A DNA stretch of 37,323 bases. Source: Bacteroidaceae bacterium. Its GTDB lineage: Bacteria; Bacteroidota; Bacteroidia; Bacteroidales; Bacteroidaceae. The stretch covers positions 1-37,323 of the forward strand of contig JAEEHP010000200.1 in NCBI GenBank assembly GCA_016280855.1. The letters run 5' to 3'. A program made the translations under genes and the position numbers. Below are positions 26,043-33,881 of this stretch, one piece after another. The notes under the pieces were generated by a model, which worked only from the letters and a program-made list of their open reading frames with translations, ran no database searches and was not told where the DNA came from. Every line of letters begins with the position of its first letter. Position 1 is the stretch's first letter.

Positions 26043-27047
26043 ATGAAAAAGATCTATTCTATGACCATTCTGCTCTTGGCTGCATCACTCGCCACCATGA
26101 GCCTCACCTCGTGCGAAGCCGACGGTTTCGATGAACGCACCGTGGGCAACCTCGATGGCGACTTGACCTCCGACCTGCCTGCCGGTTACCGCGTGCGCAC
26201 AGTCGGCGACATCAGCTACGCCTACAAAAGCAACGGCAAACTGGACTACATCCGCATGAACGACGAGAAATTCGACATGAGTGGAAATACTCTCGAAGTG
26301 AAACGAGACGAAGGAACGGCTGAGTTCACCTTCAAGTTCAATGCCCTCAATAATCTCGTGAAAATCAACTATAAGCTCAAAAGCGCAAACGCCGACAATA
26401 GTGCAGGGGCCGTTGTGAAGTTCAACTACATCAGCCGTCAGCTCACTGGCATCGAAGTGGAGTCCGAAGAACAATTCGTTGAGGACGGACAGAAGATAAC
26501 GTACACTTACGACGCCGACTACGAATTCACGTATGACAACCAAAGCCTGCGTCGCCTGAAGGTCAAAACGACTGAAACAGAGAACAATGGAGGCGACAAG
26601 AAGACAGCAAAACAGACGCATACCTACAGCTTCAAGTACGACAATACGCCTGACTTCTACAACCGCTTCTATCAGTGGACACCTCATGTAGCTGATGCTT
26701 GTTTAGGCGAACAGGAGGACATCATCTCCGCTATGGCCTACATCGGTATGCTTGGACGCGCAACACGTCAGCTGCCCTATGCCATCATCTGCGAAACCGA
26801 AGGTAAGGACCTCAGCGGACGCACCGTCGACGATGACTTCAAATTCGAGTGCGATTACGAATTCAACTCCTACGACGCCATCCGCGTAGCCGACGACGTG
26901 AAATACACCTACACCGAACGTCGCGACGACTACGAAGTCAAAGCCAACAGCTTCGACTTTGACGCCGACACGCGTGCTGCCGTTGCCGAGCGCTCACTCC
27001 TGAACATCGGACTTCTCAACCACATGCGCCATCACAACCGCAAGTAA
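26043..27047 (+). CDS. DUF4595-like lipoprotein
   Basis: A 334-aa exported protein. The lipoprotein signal peptide ends 'MSLTSCEAD', with the Cys near residue 24. The rest is beta-rich with repeating strands such as 'FTFKFNALNNLVKINYKL', 'TYTYDADYEFTYDNQSL' and 'THTYSFKYDNTPDFY', resembling DUF4595 and similar RHS-like beta sheets of Bacteroidales lipoproteins. No catalytic motif is seen. It lies 40 nt after the RNase gene on the same strand and is followed by a strong terminator, so the two may be cotranscribed, though no functional link is evident. Confidence 0.8.
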   Translation: MKKIYSMTILLLAASLATMSLTSCEADGFDERTVGNLDGDLTSDLPAGYRVRTVGDISYAYKSNGKLDYIRMNDEKFDMSGNTLEVKRDEGTAEFTFKFNALNNLVKINYKLKSANADNSAGAVVKFNYISRQLTGIEVESEEQFVEDGQKITYTYDADYEFTYDNQSLRRLKVKTTETENNGGDKKTAKQTHTYSFKYDNTPDFYNRFYQWTPHVADACLGEQEDIISAMAYIGMLGRATRQLPYAIICETEGKDLSGRTVDDDFKFECDYEFNSYDAIRVADDVKYTYTERRDDYEVKANSFDFDADTRAAVAERSLLNIGLLNHMRHHNRK

Positions 27048-27099
27048 GTCCTTTCGACACACCATTGTGTCAAGACAAACCATTAGTATTCAATCAAGT

Positions 27100-27136
27100 A
27101 ATCCGTCGTAGCCATTGCACTACGACGGATTTTATT
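27100..27136. terminator. Bidirectional terminator between the lipoprotein gene and tilS
   Basis: An 11-bp perfect stem (ATCCGTCGTAG with CTACGACGGAT) with an 8-nt loop, then TTTTATT on the plus strand. The two genes are convergent, so it can serve both. Confidence 0.9.
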
Positions 27137-27160
27137 ATGTGTGTACCTATAGACTAATGA

Positions 27161-28504
27161 TTACAGCAGAGTAATGGTCATCACATGGCGGGTGTTCGCG
27201 TCAACCTCATATCCTGCGGCGGAGCGTAATCCAACCACCCAGGCGATGCGTTCTCCACTGCAGATGACGTATTGGCGCTCCTTGTCGAAGAGCGAAAGCT
27301 TCATGTCGGTGAGCAGGTCGCTGACTAATCGCGTGCCCTTCATGCCAAAAGGTTGGAAGCGGTCGCCATCGCGCGTAGGACGAATCGTGAGCGGCAACGT
27401 AAGCTTTTCCAAGTCGAAGCAAACCGTGGAAGCATCACGGGGGACGACGAAGGTGGTTGGGTCTATGGCCTGACGACGGATGAGCAGACGTACACCACGA
27501 CGCGGTTCGTACAGCCCTTCGAGCGGCATATAATCGCCGTCGGGAGAAGGGTGGGAAGCTTCGTCGCTATCCTTCTGCATCAACAAACGTCCGCGGTCGC
27601 GCAGCAATCGCCACCCTTCGCGGCTCTCCCACATCTTGCCGGACTCGCCTTCCATCGAGTCGTGAATCTCGCGCACCTGTTCGGCAGAATAGCCTCGTGG
27701 GTGCAAGATTTCATGAAGCACGGTGGCAGAGGAAGTGGCTGTCTTCAAGGCTGCTACGGAGATGCTGCCGTCGGTGCGTTCCACGCGCTGCCGCTCGTCG
27801 GCCACAGCATCGTCGTAGAGCGCCTCAGCCTCAGCAAAGCGCGTAGCCGTAGCCGCCAGCGTTTCCCTCACGTTCGGATTCATCTCTTCCATCAAGGGCA
27901 GCAGCTGCAGACGAATCTTGTTGCGAAGGGCAGCATCGGGGTCGAGGTTGGTGCTGTCGGTGATCCATTCCTGCTGGCGTTCGTCGAGCCAGGTCTCGAT
28001 GTCCTCGCGTGCTACGTTGAGCAATGGGCGGACAACGAAACCGCTCTTGACTTTCATTCCCGTCAAGCCGTGGATGCCGGTACCGCGGATGAGGTTGAGC
28101 AACAGCGTCTCGATGTTGTCGTCGCGATGATGAGCCACGCAAACGGCCTTTGCGCCGAGTTCCTGCCGCTGCTCTTCAAACCATTGGTAACGCAGGTCGC
28201 GCGCTGCCATCTCGATGCTCATGTGGTGGCGTGCAGCATAGCTGCGGGTGCGGAAATGGTGGACGGTGAGCGGAATGTCGTGCTGGCGACAGAGCCGTCG
28301 GCAGAAAGCTTCGTCGCCGTCGCTCTCGACGCCGCGGAGTTCGAAATTACAATGCAGGGCATGCACGTGGTAGCCCAGTTCCTTGAGTGCCAAGAGGAGG
28401 CACACGCTGTCGGCACCGCCGCTGAGGGCCGCGACAAGACCATCGTCTTCGGGCGTGAAGCCTTTGCCGGAAAGCGTCTTTTGTATGGTTTCTAAGAGTG
28501 TCAT
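27161..28504 (-). CDS. tilS: tRNA(Ile)-lysidine synthase TilS
   Basis: A 447-aa ATP-dependent enzyme that changes C34 of the tRNA-Ile with anticodon CAU to lysidine, so that it reads AUA. The N-terminal PP-loop is 'AALSGGADSVCLLLAL' (near 25-40); 'HHRDDNIETLLLNLIRGTG' follows at about 140. The substrate-binding C-terminal domain ('QPFGMKGTRLVSDLLTDMKL', 'VVGLRSAAGYEVD') is present, so this is the long form. The start at 28504 was chosen because it places 'MTLLETIQ' before the PP-loop at the usual distance, and a longer start would run into the tRNA-Cys promoter region. It is divergent from tRNA-Cys. Confidence 0.93.
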   Translation of the reverse strand: MTLLETIQKTLSGKGFTPEDDGLVAALSGGADSVCLLLALKELGYHVHALHCNFELRGVESDGDEAFCRRLCRQHDIPLTVHHFRTRSYAARHHMSIEMAARDLRYQWFEEQRQELGAKAVCVAHHRDDNIETLLLNLIRGTGIHGLTGMKVKSGFVVRPLLNVAREDIETWLDERQQEWITDSTNLDPDAALRNKIRLQLLPLMEEMNPNVRETLAATATRFAEAEALYDDAVADERQRVERTDGSISVAALKTATSSATVLHEILHPRGYSAEQVREIHDSMEGESGKMWESREGWRLLRDRGRLLMQKDSDEASHPSPDGDYMPLEGLYEPRRGVRLLIRRQAIDPTTFVVPRDASTVCFDLEKLTLPLTIRPTRDGDRFQPFGMKGTRLVSDLLTDMKLSLFDKERQYVICSGERIAWVVGLRSAAGYEVDANTRHVMTITLL

Positions 28505-28548
28505 CTGTATAAATAACGCATTTTTTGCAAAAAAGTTGTGCAAAAGCC

Positions 28549-28578
28549 TTGCTAATTCAAAAAAATGAAGTACCTTTG
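28549..28578 (+). promoter_or_regulatory. Promoter of tRNA-Cys
   Basis: A TTG at 28549-28551 and the -7 box TACCTTTG at 28571-28578 are separated by 19 nt. Transcription would start just before the tRNA at 28597. Confidence 0.75.
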
Positions 28579-28596
28579 CACCCGCATTCAATAATT

Positions 28597-28668
28597 GGTG
28601 CCTTGGATGAGTGGCTTAGTCAGCGGTCTGCAAAACCGTCCACAGCAGTTCGAATCTGCTAGGCACCT
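28597..28668 (+). tRNA. tRNA-Cys (GCA)
   Basis: A 72-nt cloverleaf. The 7-bp acceptor stem pairs GGTGCCT with AGGCACC; the anticodon loop CTGCAAA gives anticodon GCA. The T arm reads CAGCAGTTCGAATCTGCT. No CCA is encoded. A terminator follows directly. Confidence 0.95.
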
Positions 28669-28677
28669 CCCGAATGA

Positions 28678-28712
28678 GAATCCCCGCATTATGTTGCGGG
28701 GATTCTTGTTTT
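28678..28712 (+). terminator. Terminator after tRNA-Cys
   Basis: An 11-bp perfect stem (GAATCCCCGCA with TGCGGGGATTC), 6-nt loop, then TTGTTTT. Confidence 0.9.
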
Positions 28713-28736
28713 AGGGTCGGGGGAACCGATAGCGTG

Positions 28737-31466
28737 CTACTTGACGATAATCTTCTTGCCGTTGACGATGTACACTCCGCGCATAGGATGCTGCATGCGC
28801 TGACCGGCGAGGTTAAAGAAGGTAGCATTTTCCATTGTCCGTTGCCCATTCCCCGTTGTCCTCTCCTCATTGTCTAATGCTTTGATGCCGTCCTCGTAGC
28901 TGTACAGGGCCTTGACTTCTTCAGCCGTCAGGGCGTAGTTGTACATACGGATGTCGTCGAGGTAAGCCTTGAGCAACGGGTCGGCGGTGAACTGGCTGCG
29001 ACCAACGTAGTTGAAAATGGGTCGGAAATCAGCAGGACGCTCGCTGATGGTTGTGCTCGAACCTACTTCCTCGCCGTTAAGATACAGGGTGATGGCTTCG
29101 TCGGAAATGGTGACAGCGACATGATTCCATGTGTTGCCGCTATGGGTTTTCGTGGCATCGATGCGCTGCTCGCTGCCTCCGTTTTTGATGGCCACACGCA
29201 GCCGGTTGACCGTAGTGGGTCGCGGACTGAGGAAGAAGTAGTGGTCGGTGTCGTTGCCGAAATCGAAGATGCGCTGCCACGTGTTGTTGCCACGCATGTT
29301 GAACCAAGTGGCAAAGGTCAGCTGGCGACTGTTGGCAATCGTTGCCGGAAGCTGGATGAACTTGTCGCCGCCGGAGAGGTCTATGCCCTGCCCTTCATGG
29401 CCTTCGACACATGCAAACTCACCGAAATGGGCGATGTGATTGCCATGAACGGAGGCATCCTGAAGGCTGTCACCCGTGATGTACATGATGCACGCAGGCT
29501 CCATCGTGGGCGTAGCTGTCACTACGTCGCTCGGTTCGGAAAGGTTCAAGCTCTTGTCCTGAGCCAGCACACGATACTGATAGCCTACGACATCCGTAGC
29601 CGTATTATCGACATAAGCGGTGGCATTGACATAGCGGTTGATGACGAACCACGTCGAGCCGCCGTCATCGCTGCGCTGGATCGTATAGCCCATGATGTCG
29701 CGGTCGGAAGGAGCCGTCCACGTAAGGCGCACGCTGGCCGCCTGCGGCGTAGCTTGCAGCTCCGAGGGAGCCGAGGGAGCCTGGTCGTCGTAAGTCACGC
29801 CCTGAGGCAGAAGGCGCCATTGCTGGTTCCATTCACCCGTGAACTTGCCCTGTACCACCTTGCGTCCCGACACCTTCATCTGTGTCTCCGTGCCCGACTG
29901 CGTCTGAAGGTACATGGCACTTTGACGGCTGCGGATATAGAACCATCCGTCGCCGGCATACTCGAAGAACCACTGCTCGTTGTTGCCGAAACCGCCTTCG
30001 AAGAGGATAATCTCCGCACCCTCAGAAAGGCTCCAGTTCTTGACGTCGGGCATGAGTGCCGTGTTCTTGGCATTGGCGATGCGATAGTAGCAGAAATCGC
30101 CGCCAAAATCGTATGGCACAGGCGAGATCACCCACTGCTGGGTAGCGTTGTTGGCATTCTTCATCTGCGCCATGGACTGCCCGTTGACAACGGAATTGCC
30201 CAAAGGTGCAAGCATGTGACCGCTGAGACGATTGACAATCTTATAAGTCGTAGGTTCAATGGGTAAAGGCGACATGATATCCTCTCCTCCCTGGATGTTG
30301 ACGAGACTCTCGGCATTCTTCTGCTTGGGCTTCTGATAGCCTGGTTCGCCCACGATGGTCATCAGATATTCGCGCATAGGGCCATGTCCGTTGAAGAAGA
30401 CGTCGTGGTCCATAGCAGCAAAGCGAAAAACGGTCTCGTTGGCCTGTCGCTCCGAAGCCCCTACAAAGCCCTGCACCGAGCCGTCGGGGTGACGATAGAC
30501 GCTGGCAGCGGTCCAGTTCCCTCTGTTCTCGGCATAAGCCATACGTGTGCCACGCGTAGCTTTCATGAACTGGGTACGTGTGTGCTCTGCCGTTCCCCAC
30601 CAGATGCCTTTCGTCATGCCGTATTCCGAGCCGACCATGCACTCCATGATATTGTGCAACTCGTCGCCCACGCCCACCTTACCGTCAGCCGCTAATTGCT
30701 GGTAGAAAGCGGCAAAGTTGTCGAAAGAGCCTGCGAGCTGATGTGTGTTGCCCTCGTCGAGGTATCTGCGACTGGCGTTATACCATTCAAGTGCACGGTC
30801 GTTGTTCAGCGTGTTGCCACCACAAAGTGCCACGTCACGGAAAGCGGATGCATAAGTGGGGTTCTCGCGCAACATTTTACATATAGCCGTCTGGTCGGCC
30901 TTGGAGCCTTGGTGCCAAGCGGTGTAATCGGGCTCGTTGAAAGGCGACACGCTGACGACTTTCAGTCCGCGCTCTTCGACATAGGCCTTGGTCAAGGCGA
31001 TGAGTTCAGCCCATCGCTCTGCCTGCGTCGCGCTATTGGTGCTGCGGTACCAGTTACTGACATGTGTCAACGAGCCGTCAGCCTGGTCGGAATTGAGGTT
31101 GATGCCAGCATTAGGCGCATAGCGCTTGGCGATATTGATGCGCATGTTCAGCGTATCCTTCTGTGCCTGCGTGAGCGATCCGTTAAGGGCACCTGCGTTT
31201 GTGGTCTCGAAACTCAAACGCATGATGCCGATGAGGTCGGCACCCGTATAAAGCGTGCCGCGGCGGACGTTATCCTCGCTCAGCCAGGCGAGATCGAAGC
31301 CCCACGTGAAGTCGGGAAGCTTCGTGCCGGGATCCTCGATGCGGAAAGGAACGGTCGTGTGGGGGACACCAGTCGCTACGGCATGAGAAGCGCCGGAATA
31401 AGTCTGTGCGGCGGCAGTCATGCCTGAAAGCAACGCTAAAGCGGAGAGAAAAAGATGTTTAGTCAT
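28737..31466 (-). CDS. Secreted multidomain glycosidase-like protein with T9SS tail
   Basis: A 909-aa exported protein with a signal peptide 'MTKHLFLSALALLSGMTAAAQ'. The N-terminal domain (about 30-390) resembles a clan GH-A glycoside hydrolase of the GH30 type: 'VSVSPFNEPDYTAW' (near 175) holds a likely Asn-Glu acid/base, and a nucleophile Glu may lie near 'AYAENRGNW'. Then come a ricin-type beta-trefoil (about 400-555), a fibronectin type III domain (about 560-650), a LamG-like lectin domain (about 655-855) and the tail 'GVYIVNGKKIIVK'. The layout suits cutting and binding a complex glycan; the substrate is unknown. A heptamer array is embedded in the coding sequence just before the tail (28833-28874). 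The start at 31466 follows from the signal peptide and a complete promoter at 31502-31532, downstream of the longest frame's start at 31595. Confidence 0.88.
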   Translation of the reverse strand: MTKHLFLSALALLSGMTAAAQTYSGASHAVATGVPHTTVPFRIEDPGTKLPDFTWGFDLAWLSEDNVRRGTLYTGADLIGIMRLSFETTNAGALNGSLTQAQKDTLNMRINIAKRYAPNAGINLNSDQADGSLTHVSNWYRSTNSATQAERWAELIALTKAYVEERGLKVVSVSPFNEPDYTAWHQGSKADQTAICKMLRENPTYASAFRDVALCGGNTLNNDRALEWYNASRRYLDEGNTHQLAGSFDNFAAFYQQLAADGKVGVGDELHNIMECMVGSEYGMTKGIWWGTAEHTRTQFMKATRGTRMAYAENRGNWTAASVYRHPDGSVQGFVGASERQANETVFRFAAMDHDVFFNGHGPMREYLMTIVGEPGYQKPKQKNAESLVNIQGGEDIMSPLPIEPTTYKIVNRLSGHMLAPLGNSVVNGQSMAQMKNANNATQQWVISPVPYDFGGDFCYYRIANAKNTALMPDVKNWSLSEGAEIILFEGGFGNNEQWFFEYAGDGWFYIRSRQSAMYLQTQSGTETQMKVSGRKVVQGKFTGEWNQQWRLLPQGVTYDDQAPSAPSELQATPQAASVRLTWTAPSDRDIMGYTIQRSDDGGSTWFVINRYVNATAYVDNTATDVVGYQYRVLAQDKSLNLSEPSDVVTATPTMEPACIMYITGDSLQDASVHGNHIAHFGEFACVEGHEGQGIDLSGGDKFIQLPATIANSRQLTFATWFNMRGNNTWQRIFDFGNDTDHYFFLSPRPTTVNRLRVAIKNGGSEQRIDATKTHSGNTWNHVAVTISDEAITLYLNGEEVGSSTTISERPADFRPIFNYVGRSQFTADPLLKAYLDDIRMYNYALTAEEVKALYSYEDGIKALDNEERTTGNGQRTMENATFFNLAGQRMQHPMRGVYIVNGKKIIVK
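28833..28874 (-). repeat. Heptamer array inside the glycosidase-like gene
   Basis: Six 7-nt units on the plus strand: CATTGTC, CGTTGCC, CATTCCC, CGTTGTC, CTCTCCT and CATTGTC. They encode the linker 'NEERTTGNGQRTMEN' just before the T9SS tail. Three units make 21 nt, or seven codons, so six units keep the frame. Confidence 0.8.
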
Positions 31467-31501
31467 TATCGTACGATAGGTAAAATGATGCATTTGCGCG
31501 A

Positions 31502-31532
31502 CAAAGATAATAGGATTTCGGGAGATGGCAAA
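31502..31532 (-). promoter_or_regulatory. Promoter of the glycosidase-like gene
   Basis: TATCTTTG (31502-31509) and TTTG (31529-31532), 19 nt apart on the minus strand. Confidence 0.85.
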
Positions 31533-31605
31533 GGAAAAGGCCGAAAAACAACGTTTCCGGCCATTAGAAAAGCGTTTGTGGACAAAACCGTCCACGCGGC
31601 ATGAC

Positions 31606-31938
31606 TTATGGTTGCACGGCTGTCTGAGCCGTGTCCACGGAGAGTGAATCAGTCGTCACCACAGTCTGTCCTGTCGGTTGCGGCTGAACGAAGCTGTCTG
31701 AAATGCGCACTCCTGGCACCATGGCCTCTACGATGAGTCCAAGGACGAAAAGGGCTGCAACGGAGGCTACGTTGGACAACACGGGCAGGATGCGGAGACG
31801 ACGCTTCTGCCTGGCACGCTGTTCCCACATCGCCATCGTCTGCTGCCACTGCTCTTGCTGCCCCAGCTCGCGGAAGAGGAGATGGTCGAGGACATCGATG
31901 CGCTCCTCGTCAAGATTAAGATTATCGTTTGTCGTCAT
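31606..31938 (-). CDS. Putative anti-sigma-like single-pass membrane protein
   Basis: A 110-aa protein. The N-terminal 45 residues are charged and helical ('DEERIDVLDHLLFRELGQQE', 'MWEQRARQKRRL'). A transmembrane segment at about 52-70 ('VASVAALFVLGLIVEAM') leads to an exterior part of about 40 residues, with many Ser, Thr and Val. That layout fits a small membrane anti-sigma factor, but no ZAS or RsiW motif is seen, so the role is inferred from position: it follows the ECF sigma gene by 40 nt and ends the unit. The start at 31938 is chosen, since the longest frame overlaps the sigma gene. Confidence 0.65.
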   Translation of the reverse strand: MTTNDNLNLDEERIDVLDHLLFRELGQQEQWQQTMAMWEQRARQKRRLRILPVLSNVASVAALFVLGLIVEAMVPGVRISDSFVQPQPTGQTVVTTDSLSVDTAQTAVQP

Positions 31939-31978
31939 AATGCTTCGTTTTTTACTGTTAGATACAATCTGTTCGTTC

Positions 31979-32614
31979 TTATAAACTGATGTGAAGTCTT
32001 GCAAAGCGCTCTCTCACGTTTTCGCGGAGACGCTGCAGACATTTGTACTTGCTCGTCTTCAGTCCTTGCTTCGACTGATTCTCTGGTCGCATGGCCATGA
32101 TGTCGTCGAGCGTCCTATGTTCGTAGTAGAACAAGGTGAGGATCTGACGGCAACGGTCGGTCATCTGTAGGACCATGTCCGAGACCACACGCTCGCGCAA
32201 TTCGCTCTCTTCGAGCTCGCCGTAGTTTTCGGTGTAGCGGTCACTGTCGAGTGCCTCGAGGGTGCTGTCGCTGTCGGCGAAGAAGAGACGTTGCTGCTTG
32301 CGCACCAGCTCCCAATGCTTGCGCTTGGCAATAGCGAGCAGGAAGGTCAGCAGCGAGCTGGTCATGGGTTGCAGACGGCCTTCGATCCAACGGCAGACAC
32401 GGTTCTCCGAGAGTTCGATGCGATGGGTCTCGATCTCACGCCACAGATGGATCAGCGACTCCTGGAAGATGTCATCGACATTGGCATCGCCCACGAACAC
32501 TGCAGCGGCATGATGCTGGAAATAGCTCTTGCAATCGTGATAGTAACGTTCCAAAGCGGCGTTGTTGTGCTGCTGTACGGCTACAACCATGTCTCTGTCA
32601 GTCCATTTGGCCAT
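31979..32614 (-). CDS. ECF-type sigma-70 family sigma factor
   Basis: A 211-aa sigma factor. Region 2 is visible in 'VDDIFQESLIHLWREIETHR' (near 47-66) and region 4 in 'QMTDRCRQILTLFYYEHRTL', followed by 'LKTSKYKCLQRLREN' as the recognition helix. Between them 'LLTFLLAIAKRKHWELVRKQ' marks the end of region 2. The length suits the ECF group, and the DNA-binding helices are intact. The start at 32614 gives 'MAKWTDRDMVVAVQ'; a longer start at 32647 is possible but less likely. Near-consensus box ATCCTTTG at 32647-32654 may serve as its own promoter. It sits between the membrane protein and a PrsW-type protease gene. Confidence 0.88.
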   Translation of the reverse strand: MAKWTDRDMVVAVQQHNNAALERYYHDCKSYFQHHAAAVFVGDANVDDIFQESLIHLWREIETHRIELSENRVCRWIEGRLQPMTSSLLTFLLAIAKRKHWELVRKQQRLFFADSDSTLEALDSDRYTENYGELEESELRERVVSDMVLQMTDRCRQILTLFYYEHRTLDDIMAMRPENQSKQGLKTSKYKCLQRLRENVRERFARLHISL

Positions 32615-32667
32615 CTTTGCGATTGTTGGTTTCTGTCCTTGATGCACAAAGGATTTATAAGTAACCC

Positions 32668-33399
32668 TCAGGCATAAGGATTTTTATTATACATGTGATG
32701 ATCTACGTCGGCAAGTTCGCGGATATGCCGCTGACCAAGCTTGCGCAACTCGTTGCAGAAGAGCAGCAAAACGATGCCGAACAAGGCTTCCAACCCTGGC
32801 GACACACTCTGCGACATCGCTATCGTGTCGTAGATGCCGTGAGCCAAGACGGGCACAGCCCACACCAACATGCGGTTGCGACGGACGGCATGACCGAAAT
32901 GCACTAAGCTGTAATAGTAGCCCATCAACACGGCGAAGAAGAAGTGAGCAGGCACAGCCAGCAAGCCGCGCACGATGCCGGTCTCAAGCCACGCATCGCC
33001 TGCCGAAAACAGGTACTCCACATTCTCGATGGCGGCAAAGCCCAAACCGATGCAAACGGCATAGACGATGCCGTCGAGATGCTCATCGAAATACGGGTTC
33101 TTGCGTAACAAAAGCCATAAAAAGAATAACTTAGCCGTTTCCTCTGGGATGGCAGCAGCGCCGAACGAATGCCACAAGGCTTCCAAGGAATTGGTGTAAT
33201 CCATCGAAACCAAACCCGATGCAATCAGCGGGCCGGAGATGAACATCGAAGCAAAAGCCGACAGCACACCAAAGAACACGCCACGCAACAGCCACGGAAA
33301 AGGCTCCGGCTGGCTCTTGTCGCGAACCAACATCACAATCATCAGCACGATGACGGGAATCAACGCCAAGGCTACTATAATCAGACTAATGGACTGCAT
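32668..33399 (-). CDS. prsW: PrsW-type intramembrane metalloprotease
   Basis: A 243-aa integral membrane protein of the PrsW / CPBP-like glutamic protease group. It has a row of hydrophobic segments and the motifs 'IPEETAK' (E86-E87), 'FAAIENVEYLF' (near 123), 'PAHFFFAVLMGYY' (near 150) and 'AHGIYDTIA', which supply the active-site Glu and His residues. In Bacillus, PrsW makes the first cut in the anti-sigma factor RsiW. Here the gene is 54 nt upstream of the ECF sigma gene on the same strand, which suggests a shared signal pathway. The promoter is at 33454-33485. Confidence 0.88.
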   Translation of the reverse strand: MQSISLIIVALALIPVIVLMIVMLVRDKSQPEPFPWLLRGVFFGVLSAFASMFISGPLIASGLVSMDYTNSLEALWHSFGAAAIPEETAKLFFLWLLLRKNPYFDEHLDGIVYAVCIGLGFAAIENVEYLFSAGDAWLETGIVRGLLAVPAHFFFAVLMGYYYSLVHFGHAVRRNRMLVWAVPVLAHGIYDTIAMSQSVSPGLEALFGIVLLLFCNELRKLGQRHIRELADVDHHMYNKNPYA

Positions 33400-33453
33400 T
33401 ATTTATATAAGGAATACACACGCGCGCGAGACGATTAAACACTAAATCGAATA

Positions 33454-33485
33454 CAAAGTAAGGAAAAATCTTCCGCCCGTGCAAA
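33454..33485 (-). promoter_or_regulatory. Likely promoter of the prsW-sigma unit
   Basis: TACTTTG (33454-33460, one base shorter than consensus) and TTTG (33482-33485), 21 nt apart on the minus strand. Confidence 0.5.
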
Positions 33486-33541
33486 TTTTTAAGGATAAAG
33501 TTTCATAACAGGGGCATTTTTGCGTTTTTCTCGCCAGAAAA

Positions 33542-33573
33542 TTTGCAGCGAAACAAAAAGCCACGTATCTTTG
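33542..33573 (+). promoter_or_regulatory. Promoter of the RNA candidate at 33580
   Basis: TTTG (33542-33545) and TATCTTTG (33566-33573) with 20 nt between, a full match to the Bacteroidetes consensus. The first codon downstream is 308 nt away, which leaves a long leader. Confidence 0.8.
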
Positions 33574-33579
33574 CATCAC

Positions 33580-33820
33580 AGTTAAGCGGTAGAAGCACCG
33601 CAAACCTTGTTCTTTGACACCAAACTACATCAATATAGCCGCATCGGTTTGATCGGGAGACTCATCAATAATATTTAGAAAACCGAGAACGTTTCGCTAT
33701 CCAATGGCGGGCTGCGCCCTTCGGGGTAACCTCTTCACGGAGGCCGGCAGATTACAAAGGAAGTGAGCACTCAAATCATTCATACTCGGAGTTCTCATCA
33801 CATCACCGATGCGGTTTTTT
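33580..33820 (+). ncRNA. Structured RNA candidate (leader or sRNA)
   Basis: The transcript from about 33580 contains a hairpin GCGGT/ACCGC (33586-33601), then a 10-bp perfect long-range stem, 33639-33648 with 33805-33814, directly followed by six T at 33815-33820. The stem encloses 156 nt with further hairpins: 33649-33653/33664-33668, 33709-33712/33716-33719 and 33730-33733/33740-33743. Two pairings compete near its end: CCGAG at 33683-33687 with CTCGG at 33785-33789, or GAGAAC at 33685-33690 with GTTCTC at 33791-33796. This is either a free-standing RNA with its own terminator or a riboswitch-like leader in front of the SGNH hydrolase gene, 61 nt beyond. I do not recognise the class. Confidence 0.6.
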
Positions 33821-33881
33821 ATAAGATATTTCCTCAACAACCATCATCTCATTCTACTAAACCACAAACTAAAACAATGCT

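Noticed and set aside
27353..28495. 380-codon plus-strand frame opposite tilS
   Set aside because: tilS has PP-loop and C-terminal motifs; the opposite frame has none.
29121..30266. 381-codon plus-strand frame opposite the glycosidase-like gene
   Set aside because: Antisense shadow of a gene with clear ricin, FN3 and LamG motifs.
33580..33820. SRP RNA as identity of this RNA
   Set aside because: It lacks the domain IV signature, while a better SRP candidate lies at the right edge.
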